A stretch of 64,000 bases of DNA from JADZEM01 sp046328125. Its GTDB lineage: Bacteria; Chloroflexota; UBA6077; JACCZL01. The notes under the pieces are model-generated. The model did not search any database, was not told the DNA's origin, and worked only from the letters and a program-made list of their open reading frames with translations. This document shows, in pieces, positions 24,946-33,806 of the stretch (position 1 is its first letter; every line of letters begins with the position of its first letter). The stretch covers positions 124,001-188,000 of the forward strand of contig JAXLXF010000006.1 of the NCBI GenBank assembly GCA_046328125.1, given 5' to 3'. A program made the translations under genes and the position numbers.

Positions 24946-26894
24946 GAGCGGGTCCGATACCAGTACTCGATGTTCGGCACCTGGCTGTTCCAGGTGTGCG
25001 GCGATGGCAGTCGGAGATCGTTCTTCACGGCGGCCGGGTTGTTCCGCGTGAAGATCGGCGCTACGGCCACGTCGTCGTGGAGCAGCCGGTTCAGCGACTT
25101 GAAGATCTCGACGCGCTTGACGGGGTCCAGCTCCTTGCCGCCTTGCTCGAAGAGGCGGTCGGCCTCGGGATTGCCGTAGCGCGAGCGGTTGAGGCCGGCC
25201 CAGCGATTCGAGGCTTGCGCGATCTGCGACGTCTGGAACTGCTGCATGAAGAACTGCGGATCGGGCTGGTTCAGGCTGGCGGACCATTCCTGGATGTCGG
25301 CCTGGAACTTCGTGGACGTGTCGGGGTTGTTTGGATCGTTGGAGAAGAAGACGTCGCTCGGGATCGCCTTCAGCTCCACCTCGAAGCCGAGCGTCTCGAG
25401 CTCCTTCTTCATGATCGCCTGGATCTGCTGGCGCAGCCCGAGCACGGTCGTCTGGTACAGCACCTTCATGCGGACGCCGTCCTTGCGGCGGACGCCATCC
25501 GGCCCCTTCGCCCAGCCGGCCTCGTCGAGAAGCTGGGCGGCCTTCTGGGGGCTGTACTCCCAGGCGCCGCCTTCGGGGACGAAACGGTCCGGGCTGAAGT
25601 AGAGGTAACGCGGCGGATCGGCCTGCGGCCCCATCAGCGCGTCGATGATCGCCGTGCGATTGATCGACAGCGCCACGGCCCGCCGGACGCGCACGTCCGA
25701 GAAGAACGGGTGCTTGCTCTTCGGGCTGGATCGCTCGCCGTCAACCTCGTTCCAGGGGTCCGCATAGTTCAGGTCGAGCAGCTCCGTGGAGATGCCCTTC
25801 GCATAGACGAAGCGGCCAATGCCCGGCGCTTCCGCGTTGGCAAGGATCTCCTTGTCCACCTGCAACGACGGCGCGTAGTCATACTCGCCGGTCTGCATGA
25901 CGGCGCGCAGGGCCGAGACGGCGTCTCCTCCCCCCTTGACCTCGACGCGGTCGAAGAACGGGCGGTTCGGCAGGTGGTACGCCGAATTGATCTCGGCGAT
26001 GGTGACGTCGCTCGGGCGGAACTCGACGATCTTGTACGGACCGGTCCCCAGCGGGCGGGTCACGAACGGCGAATTCTGGGCCTTGTCGCCTCGGTACGCG
26101 TCGAGCGCGTGCTTCGGCAGGATCGTGCCGGACTCGCCGACGAACGGTCCGTTCCAGAACACCGTCGGATTCTTGAACAGGACGCGCACCGAGAGATCGT
26201 CGATCTTCTCGACCTTCTCGATGGGCGCGTAGGTGCCGCGCGTGGTTGCGGTGGCCGCCGGATCGGAGACGTACTCCCAGGTGAACACCACGTCGTCGGC
26301 CGTCAGCGGCTTCCCATCGTGCCAGAGCACGCCGGGCTTGAGCCGCCAGATGACCCACTTGCCTTCACGGTCCAGGGTGTTGGCGGCGAAGCTCGGGATC
26401 TCGCGGGCGAGCACCGGGAACAGCTCGCCGGCCGGCGTGTAGTCCGCCAGCGGCTCCATGAACATCCGGGCGATCGGCCGGTTGTTGCTGGAGGCGCCGA
26501 TGTGGGCGCTCAGGAGGGTCGGCGCCTGCCAGAAGAGAATCTTGAGCAGGCCACCTCCGCCGCGCTGGGTCGGCTGGAAGCCGTCGCCCGGACCGGCGAC
26601 GGCCGCCTGCGCCGCCGGCGACGGCGAGGCCGCGACGGCTGGTGAGGCGCCTGGGGCGGGCGACGCAGCCGCGGCCGGACTGGCCGAGGCAGCGGGCGAT
26701 GACACGACGGCCGGGCTGGCGGCCGGCTTCGCAGCCTCGGTGGGCTTGCTCTCGGCGGGCCTGGCTGGGGCCGTCGTTGGGCTGGAGGGTGGCGACGCGG
26801 GCGCGCACGCCTGGGCGAGGCCCGCCAGGAGCGGTGTTGTCAGCGAGAAGGCGACGGCACGGCGAAACAGCTCGCGGCGGTGCAGATGCGGCAT
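24942..26894 (-). CDS. family-5 solute-binding lipoprotein
   Basis: 650 aa, large for the family (usually 500-600) because of a long Ala/Pro/Ser linker at about residues 30-100. The N-terminus carries a signal peptide with the lipobox LAQAC (Cys30), so the protein is anchored outside the membrane. Family landmarks are WRLKPGVLWHDGKPLTADDVVFTWEYV, GTGPYKIVEF and VRRAVALSINRTAIID. The ligand could be a peptide, metal chelate or other small cation complex; it cannot be read from the sequence. It is the second binding protein in a row in this operon. Confidence 0.92.
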   Translation of the reverse strand: MPHLHRRELFRRAVAFSLTTPLLAGLAQACAPASPPSSPTTAPARPAESKPTEAAKPAASPAVVSSPAASASPAAAASPAPGASPAVAASPSPAAQAAVAGPGDGFQPTQRGGGGLLKILFWQAPTLLSAHIGASSNNRPIARMFMEPLADYTPAGELFPVLAREIPSFAANTLDREGKWVIWRLKPGVLWHDGKPLTADDVVFTWEYVSDPAATATTRGTYAPIEKVEKIDDLSVRVLFKNPTVFWNGPFVGESGTILPKHALDAYRGDKAQNSPFVTRPLGTGPYKIVEFRPSDVTIAEINSAYHLPNRPFFDRVEVKGGGDAVSALRAVMQTGEYDYAPSLQVDKEILANAEAPGIGRFVYAKGISTELLDLNYADPWNEVDGERSSPKSKHPFFSDVRVRRAVALSINRTAIIDALMGPQADPPRYLYFSPDRFVPEGGAWEYSPQKAAQLLDEAGWAKGPDGVRRKDGVRMKVLYQTTVLGLRQQIQAIMKKELETLGFEVELKAIPSDVFFSNDPNNPDTSTKFQADIQEWSASLNQPDPQFFMQQFQTSQIAQASNRWAGLNRSRYGNPEADRLFEQGGKELDPVKRVEIFKSLNRLLHDDVAVAPIFTRNNPAAVKNDLRLPSPHTWNSQVPNIEYWYRTRS

Positions 26895-26943
26895 GTTCTC
26901 TCCTGAAACCTCGTGTGGTCGATGGGGCAGACGTAGAGTTCGC

Positions 26944-28614
26944 TCAGCGTCCCTTGATGGCGATGCCGTCGCGCTGGCCGGTCACGAACAGGCGCTTGAA
27001 TGCGCCCTGGACGCCGCCGCCGTACCAGCCGTACGCCAGATACCAGTCGTCGATCGTGCCCTTGCGGAAGATCCAGGTGTCCTCGGGGTAGTACAGCGAG
27101 AGCATCGGCACGTCGTCGGCAAGGATGGTCTGCATTTCGTCGACGAGCGCCCGCCGTTGTGCCTCGTCGGTCTCGGTCAATTGGCGGTCCGCCAGCTCGT
27201 CGAAGCGCGGGTTGGCGTACCCCTGGGCGCGGGTGAACGTCCGGGCCCGGCTGGCGCTGTGGAACTTCGTCCGCAGCCCGTCCGGGTCGCCGCCGATTCC
27301 GCCGAACCCGACCAGCACCAGCTCGTAGCGGCCCTCGGCGGCGGCGGTGTCCAACGCGTTGCGCTCCGTGGCACGTGGTGTCAGAGCCACGCCGATTGCC
27401 TGGAGGTAGCTGCTCAGCAGCTCGGCGTTGCGCGGCGAGTCCCAGGTCGAATAAAGCAGCTCGAAGCGGAGCGGCGTCCCGTCGGGCGCCTCACGGACGC
27501 CATCGCCGTTGGTATCGCGGTAGCCGGCGTCGTCGAGCGCCTGCATCGCCACCGATGGGGCGTGCGGGTACATCCTGGCCTGGGCGTTGTACCAGGGGCT
27601 CGTCGGTGCCAGGTGGCCAGGCCGGCCGGGGGTGCCCTTCCCCTGGAGGACGCGCGTGACGAGGTCGGTCTGGTCGATGGCGTAGGCGAACGCCCGGCGC
27701 ACCCGGACATCGGCGAGCGGGCCGCCGCGCGTCATGTTGAAGTAGAGCCCGAGCGTCCACTCGCGCGGACCGGTCAGGATGCCGAACTTCGTGGTGTCCT
27801 TGAACGGCGCCAGCACCTCGTCGGTCGGGACCTCCTGTGTTCCCGCACCGGCCGCGTCGATCTGGCCCTGCTGGAGCGCCAGGAGCTGGTTCGCGGCCGG
27901 CACCAGCTCGATCCGGCGGACGTACGGCTCGCCCAGGAAGAACGCCGGATTCGCCTCGAAGAGGTAGCTGCCCTGGGCGCGGTCGTACTCCTTCAGGACG
28001 TACGGCCCGCTGCCCATCGCGGCGCGGACGTCGAGGAACGTCTTCGGGTCCGAGACGCCCTCCCAAACATGCTTCGGCAGGATCGTGACCGAGGCGGCGA
28101 TGGCGGTCAGAAACGGTGCGTACGGTCGGGTCAGCACGAACGCGACGCCATCGTCGCCGCGCTTCTCGACCCGATCGACGATCTCCAACGCGCCGGCCCA
28201 CCACGGGTTCGGGTTGGCCTTCAAGTAGCCGATGGTGAAGACGACATCGTCGGGCGTGAGCGGCTGGCCGTCGTGCCACTTGACGCCCGGACGGAGCGTA
28301 AAGGTCCAGGTCTTGCCGTCCGGCGAGACCTGCCACTCCCGCGCGAGCCAGGGCAGGATGCCGTTCGGGTCGTGCGACACCAGCGTGTCGAAGACGAAGG
28401 TCAGCAGCATGTGGCCCGGCCCGCGGGAGAACGTGTACGGCTGCGGATAGCCGTAGTCCTCGCTGGGCAGGCGCAGGGCCGGCAGGCCGGACTTCGCGGC
28501 TGGCGCACCGGACTTCGCAGCGGGGGTTGATGAGGTCGCGGGCGGGGTCGGCACGCAGCCGGCGAGCAGCAAGATCGCCGCGATCAGGGCGGATACGGTG
28601 TGCAAACGCCTCAT
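26944..28614 (-). CDS. family-5 solute-binding lipoprotein
   Basis: 556 aa. A signal peptide ends in the lipobox LLAGC (Cys19) and is followed by a short Pro/Ala/Ser linker. The conserved PDGKTWTFTLRPGVKWHDGQPLTPDDVVFTI region (key part RPGVKWHDGQPLT), GSGPYVLKEYDRA and VRRAFAYAIDQTDLV place it in SBP_bac_5. It lies between the first permease pair (upstream) and the second binding protein, so it probably serves the 28.7-30.6 kb permeases. Confidence 0.92.
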   Translation of the reverse strand: MRRLHTVSALIAAILLLAGCVPTPPATSSTPAAKSGAPAAKSGLPALRLPSEDYGYPQPYTFSRGPGHMLLTFVFDTLVSHDPNGILPWLAREWQVSPDGKTWTFTLRPGVKWHDGQPLTPDDVVFTIGYLKANPNPWWAGALEIVDRVEKRGDDGVAFVLTRPYAPFLTAIAASVTILPKHVWEGVSDPKTFLDVRAAMGSGPYVLKEYDRAQGSYLFEANPAFFLGEPYVRRIELVPAANQLLALQQGQIDAAGAGTQEVPTDEVLAPFKDTTKFGILTGPREWTLGLYFNMTRGGPLADVRVRRAFAYAIDQTDLVTRVLQGKGTPGRPGHLAPTSPWYNAQARMYPHAPSVAMQALDDAGYRDTNGDGVREAPDGTPLRFELLYSTWDSPRNAELLSSYLQAIGVALTPRATERNALDTAAAEGRYELVLVGFGGIGGDPDGLRTKFHSASRARTFTRAQGYANPRFDELADRQLTETDEAQRRALVDEMQTILADDVPMLSLYYPEDTWIFRKGTIDDWYLAYGWYGGGVQGAFKRLFVTGQRDGIAIKGR

Positions 28615-28651
28615 GGATGAGCTCTCTTCGGATGGTCGCCGCGCCGGGCGG

Positions 28652-29629
28652 TCAATCGCGAGTACGCCGGACAGTCGCGGAAAGCTGAGGATCGAATCGC
28701 TCCTCCAGGCCCGCTCCGATCAGGGTGATGGCGAGCACGAGCAGGCTGACGCAGGCGGCGGCGGGCGCCAGCCACCAGAGCCAATGGGACGTGAAGAAGA
28801 TGCCGGAGAAGCTGAGCGCCGCCCGCATGACGGCGCCCCAGCTCTTGGCGAGCGGGTCGCCGAGGCCCAGCAGGGCGAGCCCGGCTTCGAGGGATGCGGC
28901 CCGCGCCGCCAACGCCACGAAGCTGGCCGTCAGAATCGGCCCCAGGGCCGGCAGGATGTGCCTGAACAGGATGCGGGTGCTCGGCGATCCGAGCGCGTGG
29001 GCCGCCGTGACATAGTCGCGGGCGCGGAGCGTCAGCACCTGGGAGCGCACGGTCCGCGCGGTGATCGGCCAGCCGAGCAGGGCGATCACCAGAATGGTGT
29101 TGGGCAGGCTCGGCGGCAGGTAGGCCGCCAGCAGGATCATCAGCGGAAGCTGCGGGGTCGCCAGGAGAACGTCGATCGTGCGCAGGGCGACGACATCCGG
29201 CCAGCCGCCGACGTAGCCGGCCACGGCGCCAACCAGGGCCGCCACCCCGAGACTCACGGCTGCCGCCATCAGCGAGACCGTCAGCGAGGCCCGCGCTCCG
29301 TACAGCAGCTCGCTGAGGATGTCCTGGCCGGCGTCGTTGGTGCCGAGCGGGTGCTGGCGGCTCGGGGGAGCCAACGGCCTCCCGATGAACGCCGTCGGAT
29401 CGTACGGCGCGAGGATGGGCGCCAGGATCGCGGCCAGGACGAAGCCGCAGAGCAACGCCGCCCCGACGTAGAAGCTAGCGGCGCGGGGAGCGGCCAGCCA
29501 AGGCCTCCGGTGCGTCGCCACCGCGACCGGGACCGTCTGCCCGGATGTCCTCACCGCGCCCGCATGCCGTTCCAACTCGTTGGGTTCATCCGTCGGCCGC
29601 GACGGCACGCCGCGTTGGAGCGCGCTCAC
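28652..29629 (-). CDS. dipeptide/nickel-type ABC permease, DppC-like
   Basis: 325 aa. The ATG at 29629 overlaps the stop of the DppB-like gene by 4 bases. After a hydrophilic N-terminus of about 50 residues come helix 1 (YVGAALLCGFVLAAILAPIL), YDPTAFIGRPL, LGTNDAGQDILSELLYGARAS and the EAA loop AAHALGSPSTRILFRHILPAL. The end ITLIGAGLEERFDPQL is typical. It is 37 bases upstream of a binding-protein gene, forming one transport unit. Confidence 0.92.
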   Translation of the reverse strand: MSALQRGVPSRPTDEPNELERHAGAVRTSGQTVPVAVATHRRPWLAAPRAASFYVGAALLCGFVLAAILAPILAPYDPTAFIGRPLAPPSRQHPLGTNDAGQDILSELLYGARASLTVSLMAAAVSLGVAALVGAVAGYVGGWPDVVALRTIDVLLATPQLPLMILLAAYLPPSLPNTILVIALLGWPITARTVRSQVLTLRARDYVTAAHALGSPSTRILFRHILPALGPILTASFVALAARAASLEAGLALLGLGDPLAKSWGAVMRAALSFSGIFFTSHWLWWLAPAAACVSLLVLAITLIGAGLEERFDPQLSATVRRTRD

Positions 29630-30594
29630 GAAGACCGCGTCCTGGGATCGAGGATGCCGTACGCCAGGTCTGCCGCCCGGTTCGCCAACAGCACCAGTGC
29701 AGCGACGATCAGGAACGCCCCCTGGAGCAGCGGATAGTCGCGAGCGCCGACCGCCTCGAACATCAGTCGGCCCATGCCGGGATAGGCGAACAGCGTCTCG
29801 ACGAAGATCGCGCCGCCAACGGCGAACCCAATCTGCACCGAGAGCACCGTGACGAACGGCAGGAGGGTGTTGCGGAGCGCGTGCCGATACCGAATCGTCC
29901 GGTCGGCGAGACCCTTGGCCCGCGCCACCCGGACGTACTCCTCGCCGAGCACGCCGAGCATGCTGTTTCGGACCAGCAGGAACCGCGCGCCGACCAGCTC
30001 GGCGGTGAGGACGCAGAACGGCAGCGCCCAGTGGGCGAGTACGTCGGCGGCGTGCTCACCGACGTGGGTGTACTGGCGGAACGGCGTCGTCGCGCCGCCC
30101 AATGGCAGCCAGCCGAGCTGGACGCTGAACAGGAGAATCGCCGCGATGCCCAGGACGTAGACTGGGATCGTCCGGAGCACCGCGAAGCCGACCAGCAGCA
30201 CGCGATCGAGCGTCGAGCCACGCCGCCAGCCGGCCTCGGCTCCGGCCACCAGGCTGATCGCGGCGGACACCAGCAGGGCGGGGATGACCAGCCCGAGCGT
30301 CCAGGGCAGGCGGCCCCAGATGACGTCCCAGACCCGAGCGCCGTACCGGATCGACCAGCCGAGCTCGCCCCGTCCAAGGTTCGCGAGGTAGGCGACGTAC
30401 TGCTCCCCGAGCGGTCGATCCAGGCCGTAATACTCCAACAGCCGTGACCGGGCCGTCTCGTCGCTGACAAACTGGCTGCTGGTCGGATCCTGGAGCGCGA
30501 GCAGCGGATCGCCCGGTATCGCCCTCGGCAGCGCGAAGTTGACGGTCAGGATCAGCCAGACCGTCAACAGATGGGCCGAGATCCGTCCGGTCAT
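29626..30594 (-). CDS. dipeptide/nickel-type ABC permease, DppB-like
   Basis: 322 aa. The ATG at 30594 overlaps the SCO1 stop by 4 bases and starts at the first membrane helix (LLTVWLILTVNFALP). IPGDPLLAL, YYGLDRPLGEQYVAYL, the EAA loop ARAKGLADRTIRYRHALRNTL and YGILDPRTRSS are characteristic of DppB-like permeases. The overlap with SCO1 shows that the copper chaperone and this transporter are made from one message. Confidence 0.92.
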   Translation of the reverse strand: MTGRISAHLLTVWLILTVNFALPRAIPGDPLLALQDPTSSQFVSDETARSRLLEYYGLDRPLGEQYVAYLANLGRGELGWSIRYGARVWDVIWGRLPWTLGLVIPALLVSAAISLVAGAEAGWRRGSTLDRVLLVGFAVLRTIPVYVLGIAAILLFSVQLGWLPLGGATTPFRQYTHVGEHAADVLAHWALPFCVLTAELVGARFLLVRNSMLGVLGEEYVRVARAKGLADRTIRYRHALRNTLLPFVTVLSVQIGFAVGGAIFVETLFAYPGMGRLMFEAVGARDYPLLQGAFLIVAALVLLANRAADLAYGILDPRTRSS

Positions 30595-31211
30595 GCGGCG
30601 AGCCGGCGGATCTCCTCGACGACGGCCGGCACGTCGAGGATGTCTCCGCTCAGGAGGGCACGGGCCTGCCACCGAGCGTCGAGAAGGACGAAACGGCTGG
30701 TGTGATTGATCTCCGGCACCCCACCCGGCACGCGCGGACGGAGCATCGGACGGCCGACCTTGAAGCCGCCGATCATCAAGGCGTCGATTGCCGCCTGATC
30801 GCCGTTGAGCAGTCGCCACTCGGTCGGGACGGCGCCGAAACGCTCGCCATACTCGGCCAGGATTTCGGGCGTGTCGTGTTGCGGGTCGACGCTGAACGAG
30901 ACGAGGACGACTTTCCCTCCGAGGAGGCCGGTCGGCCGGAGCCGGTCGCGGACCTGTGCCATCGTCGCGGTCAGGAGCGGGCAGACATCGGTGCAGGACG
31001 TGAAGATGAAGTTGGCGAGCACCACGTGGCCGCCGAGGTCGGCCGACCCGAACGGCCGACCGGTCTGGTCGGTGAGATCGAAGTCAGGGCCGTGGAATAG
31101 GACCGGCAGCGTGCTCCCGGTCCGGCACCCGATCGACAAGGCGAGCAGCCCGGTCACGATCAGCACGCCGATCGATCGCACGTGAGCGCGTCTCGTCGCT
31201 GGCATGGGCAT
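30591..31211 (-). CDS. SCO1/SenC copper chaperone-like lipoprotein
   Basis: 206 aa from an ATG at 31211 preceded by GGGGAGG; a GTG at 31214 and ATG at 31205 are alternatives. A membrane segment ends in a lipobox-like SIGC. The thioredoxin fold contains FTSCTDVCPLL, the CxxxC copper site, and the third ligand His in NHTSRFVLLD. SCO proteins deliver copper to the CuA site of cytochrome oxidase or reduce its thiols. Unusually it heads an operon of peptide/nickel-type transporter genes, suggesting those transport a copper-related ligand. Confidence 0.92.
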   Translation of the reverse strand: MPMPATRRAHVRSIGVLIVTGLLALSIGCRTGSTLPVLFHGPDFDLTDQTGRPFGSADLGGHVVLANFIFTSCTDVCPLLTATMAQVRDRLRPTGLLGGKVVLVSFSVDPQHDTPEILAEYGERFGAVPTEWRLLNGDQAAIDALMIGGFKVGRPMLRPRVPGGVPEINHTSRFVLLDARWQARALLSGDILDVPAVVEEIRRLAA

Positions 31212-31305
31212 CACGCCTCCCCAGGCCGTGGCGATCCGGGAGCTGAGACAACCGTCACGGCTCGACGTCCGAACGGCAACTCAGGGTGTCGAGCGGGCCC
31301 GGGCG

Positions 31306-32148
31306 TCAAGAGTCGAACCTCGCGCGAGCCCGCTGCGCGGCCTGCTGTCCGTCTTCGAGGATCTGGGCGTAGACGTTGCGGACGAACGCCGTCGCCTCCG
31401 GGCCGGCCTGCTCGGGCGTGCCGGCCCGGAACGGCGGCTCCGGCGCGTACTCGAGGTTGAGCTGGAGGATGCGAGCGTACGCCTCACCACGCAACCGGGC
31501 CGCGATCCGCAGCCCGAAGTCGATGCCGGCCGTCACACCACCGCCGGTGATCCGGTTGCGGTCCTCCACGACGCGCTCGGCGACCGGCACGGCGTCGAGC
31601 AGTGCGAGCAGGTCGCGGAAGACCCAGTGTGACGCTGCGCGATAGCCTCGGAGCAGGCCCGCCGCGCCGAGGATCAGCGACCCGGTGCAGACGCTCGTGA
31701 CCCATTCGGCCGTCGCGGCCCGCCGCGTCAGGAAGTCCAGCACGTCGCGGTCGTCCATCAGCGCGATGGTGGGGCGCCCACCGCCCGGCACGAACAGGAT
31801 CTCCAGGTTCTCGGGGCAGTCCGCAAAGGCCGTCGTCGGCAGGATCGGAATGCCGGTGTCGCTGACGACCGGGTCGGTCGTCTTCCAGACGAGGTGGATC
31901 CGCCGGCCGCCCAGCCCACCGAGGACGGACTGGGGCCCGACCATGTCGAGCGCGGTGAAGCCGGGATAGATCAGCATCGCGATGTCACGGGGCGCATCCG
32001 CCTGGTGGACCGTCGCGCCGGCCGGATCGGTGATGGCGGTCCGAGCCGGTGCAGCGGCGCTCGCCGTCCGGGCCAGCACCCCAGGCAGCGCGATCATCGG
32101 CGCGGCCCAGGCCAGCGAGGAGAGCTTCACGAACGTTCGTCGATTCAT
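31306..32148 (-). CDS. DJ-1/PfpI (GATase1-like) family protein, Tat-exported
   Basis: 280 aa from the ATG at 32148. The start MNRRTFVKLSSLAWAAPMIA is a twin-arginine signal ending near ASAA. The mature part has the DJ-1/PfpI fold: AMLIYPGFTALDMVGP, EILFVPGGG, and the nucleophile elbow SVCTGSLILGAAGLL with its Cys. It resembles isocyanide hydratase and GlxA-type N-terminal domains, but without the AraC DNA-binding part. An extracellular isonitrile or thiol function is possible; substrate unknown. It shares direction with the neighbouring copper and thiol-redox genes. Confidence 0.85.
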   Translation of the reverse strand: MNRRTFVKLSSLAWAAPMIALPGVLARTASAAAPARTAITDPAGATVHQADAPRDIAMLIYPGFTALDMVGPQSVLGGLGGRRIHLVWKTTDPVVSDTGIPILPTTAFADCPENLEILFVPGGGRPTIALMDDRDVLDFLTRRAATAEWVTSVCTGSLILGAAGLLRGYRAASHWVFRDLLALLDAVPVAERVVEDRNRITGGGVTAGIDFGLRIAARLRGEAYARILQLNLEYAPEPPFRAGTPEQAGPEATAFVRNVYAQILEDGQQAAQRARARFDS

Positions 32149-32189
32149 CGGTCCCAATCTCCGTGGTGATTTCTGGGCCCTCGCGCCGC

Positions 32190-33041
32190 TCAGCTCCCGA
32201 ACTTCGAGAGCCGCTTCAAGTCGGCGATCGTCACCTCCCCCTCCCGCCGTTCCGCGCCGATGACCCAGGTTGGATACGACCTGACGTTGGCGGCCTGGCA
32301 GAGGTCTGGGCGGGCACCTGCGCCGCGCGCATCGCACTCCACGTACGGCAGCCGACTGGCGGCTGTCCCGAAGATGCGCTTCTGGTTCTGGCAATGGGGG
32401 CACCAGTACGCGCCGTAGAAGATCGCGCCGCTGTTCTTGAGATGGTCGGCCAGCAGCGACAGCTCATCGGCTGCCTGCGCAGGGGAAGGTGTTGGCGCGA
32501 GCGCATAGCCCGCGAGTAGTACCGCTACCGCGACGGCCGCGGCGCTGGCCCCTCGCAACAGGCCGAGGCCGGGGGCACGTGGCAGCGTCCGCCAGGCCAC
32601 GACGAGGGCGGCGGCGTCCGCCGCCAGGCAGTACGGACACCACGCGCCGAGCACGGCACCCTGAATCGCCAGGAACAGGACGGCCGCCCCAAGGCCGACG
32701 CCGCCGGCACACTGCAGTACGGGTAGGAGCGCGGTCCTCCGCGCGAGCGCCAGCCCGAGGACCGCACCGAAGAACGCCATTCCCAAGGCTGGCAGGGGCA
32801 GTCCAAACAGCCGGCCATACTCGCTGGCACGCACGGCGTCGCAGTCCGAGCCCGCGAGGCACAACGTGCCGCTGCCGGCCAGATCGACGATGGTGAGATA
32901 CGCGGACACGGCCAGCCCGATGGCTGCTGCTACGAGCAGATAACGATCGAGCGGGAGGGCGGCGGCCTCGGCGCGGCGCCGAGGCCGCCTGGATGATGCG
33001 CGACGGCGCGGGGTTGGCACGCCCTGAGATGCAGCTTGCAT
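32190..33041 (-). CDS. VKOR-family protein fused to a thioredoxin-like domain
   Basis: 283 aa from the ATG at 33041 (a longer frame starts at 33167). The VKOR domain spans about residues 30-175, with the loop pair CLAGSDC and the membrane-edge WCPYC that reduces quinone. A thioredoxin-like domain follows with YWCPHC. Such fusions make disulfides in exported proteins by passing electrons from the Trx part through VKOR to quinone. The Trx domain is short and lacks the usual full fold. Location among copper genes suggests it matures Cys-rich copper proteins. Confidence 0.92.
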   Translation of the reverse strand: MQAASQGVPTPRRRASSRRPRRRAEAAALPLDRYLLVAAAIGLAVSAYLTIVDLAGSGTLCLAGSDCDAVRASEYGRLFGLPLPALGMAFFGAVLGLALARRTALLPVLQCAGGVGLGAAVLFLAIQGAVLGAWCPYCLAADAAALVVAWRTLPRAPGLGLLRGASAAAVAVAVLLAGYALAPTPSPAQAADELSLLADHLKNSGAIFYGAYWCPHCQNQKRIFGTAASRLPYVECDARGAGARPDLCQAANVRSYPTWVIGAERREGEVTIADLKRLSKFGS

Positions 33042-33285
33042 GGGAAGAAACTCCGCCAGGCGATGCACGAACGGGCGGTCGTGTAGCCGGGTGGCGACCG
33101 GCGCAGCTTCAGGCAGTGCGCCGATCCACTCCAAACACGCCGCGTCGTCCGAACGGGACCGAACCACCGGAGACGACAGCGGTGACGAACCGGCGACCAG
33201 TCCGCTTGCCCGCCTTCAGCAACCTGACCGATGACGTCGAATTGGCGTCGTCAGACCGGCGGCGAGGTGTGGACTGGTGGCCGGG

Positions 33286-33717
33286 TCAGGCCACGGCTCG
33301 TGGCGGAGGATCGAGCCGTGCGCCCGCAACCAGGGCGGGTGCCAACACGACCAGTAGCAGGCGCGTCCCGAACGAAGCAGGCGGCACGAGCATGCCGCCC
33401 GCGCCTGGCTTGCTCTGCGCGGTCACGGCGCTGTCCACGCGGACTGCTGGAGACGCCGCCGTCAGCATCGGCGTGGTGGGCGGCGTCGCAACGGTGCTGA
33501 GGTCGTTTATCACGTCGGCATCGCCCGCGGGCGCATGATCGTGCGCGTGATGATCGTGCATGCCGAGCGCTTCATATTGTGCGTGCAAAGCCGCTTGCTC
33601 GGGGGTCACGTGCCCGCCGGACAGCCACGCCATTCTGCTGCTCGCGTCAGACAACGCGAGGCTGGCAACCAGGCAGGTTGCCAGCAACACGAGCCGGAAG
33701 CGTGACATCATCGACAT
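33286..33717 (-). CDS. small exported His-rich protein, type I (copy 1)
   Basis: 143 aa from the ATG at 33717 (33711 and 33708 are in-frame alternatives). A signal peptide or N-terminal helix (FRLVLLATCLVASLALSDASS) precedes the core SGGHVTPEQAALHAQYEALG and the His cluster MHDHHAHDHAP. A second hydrophobic segment (TRLLLVVLAPALVAG) lies near the end, which reads DPPPRAVA. The same core and tail recur at 38.18 and 62.76 kb, with almost equal lengths (143, 141, 140 aa). The His cluster suggests metal binding outside the membrane. I know no named family for it. Confidence 0.8.
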   Translation of the reverse strand: MSMMSRFRLVLLATCLVASLALSDASSRMAWLSGGHVTPEQAALHAQYEALGMHDHHAHDHAPAGDADVINDLSTVATPPTTPMLTAASPAVRVDSAVTAQSKPGAGGMLVPPASFGTRLLLVVLAPALVAGARLDPPPRAVA

Positions 33718-33739
33718 GGGGGGCCGTTCAGCACGTGCA

Positions 33740-33748
33740 AGGATAGCA
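33740..33748 (-). promoter_or_regulatory. extended -10 promoter motif of type I copy 1
   Basis: Read on the minus strand the bases are TGCTATCCT, an extended -10 (TGn then TATCCT), ending 22 bases before the start codon. The same nine bases precede both other type I genes. No clear -35 box is seen. Confidence 0.55.
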
Positions 33749-33806
33749 GGCCATGCGCTTGCCGCCCGCTCCGGCCTGGATCGGCCCGGACGGAGCGGGC
33801 GGCGGC

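Noticed and set aside
24918..26645. 575-codon open frame on + opposite a binding-protein gene
   Set aside because: Shadow of a well-supported gene; Arg/Glu/Leu-rich with no recognisable motif.
26458..28530. 690-codon open frame on + opposite the two binding-protein genes
   Set aside because: Both opposite-strand genes are clear SBP_bac_5 lipoproteins; the + frame is a shadow without signal, domain or ribosome site.
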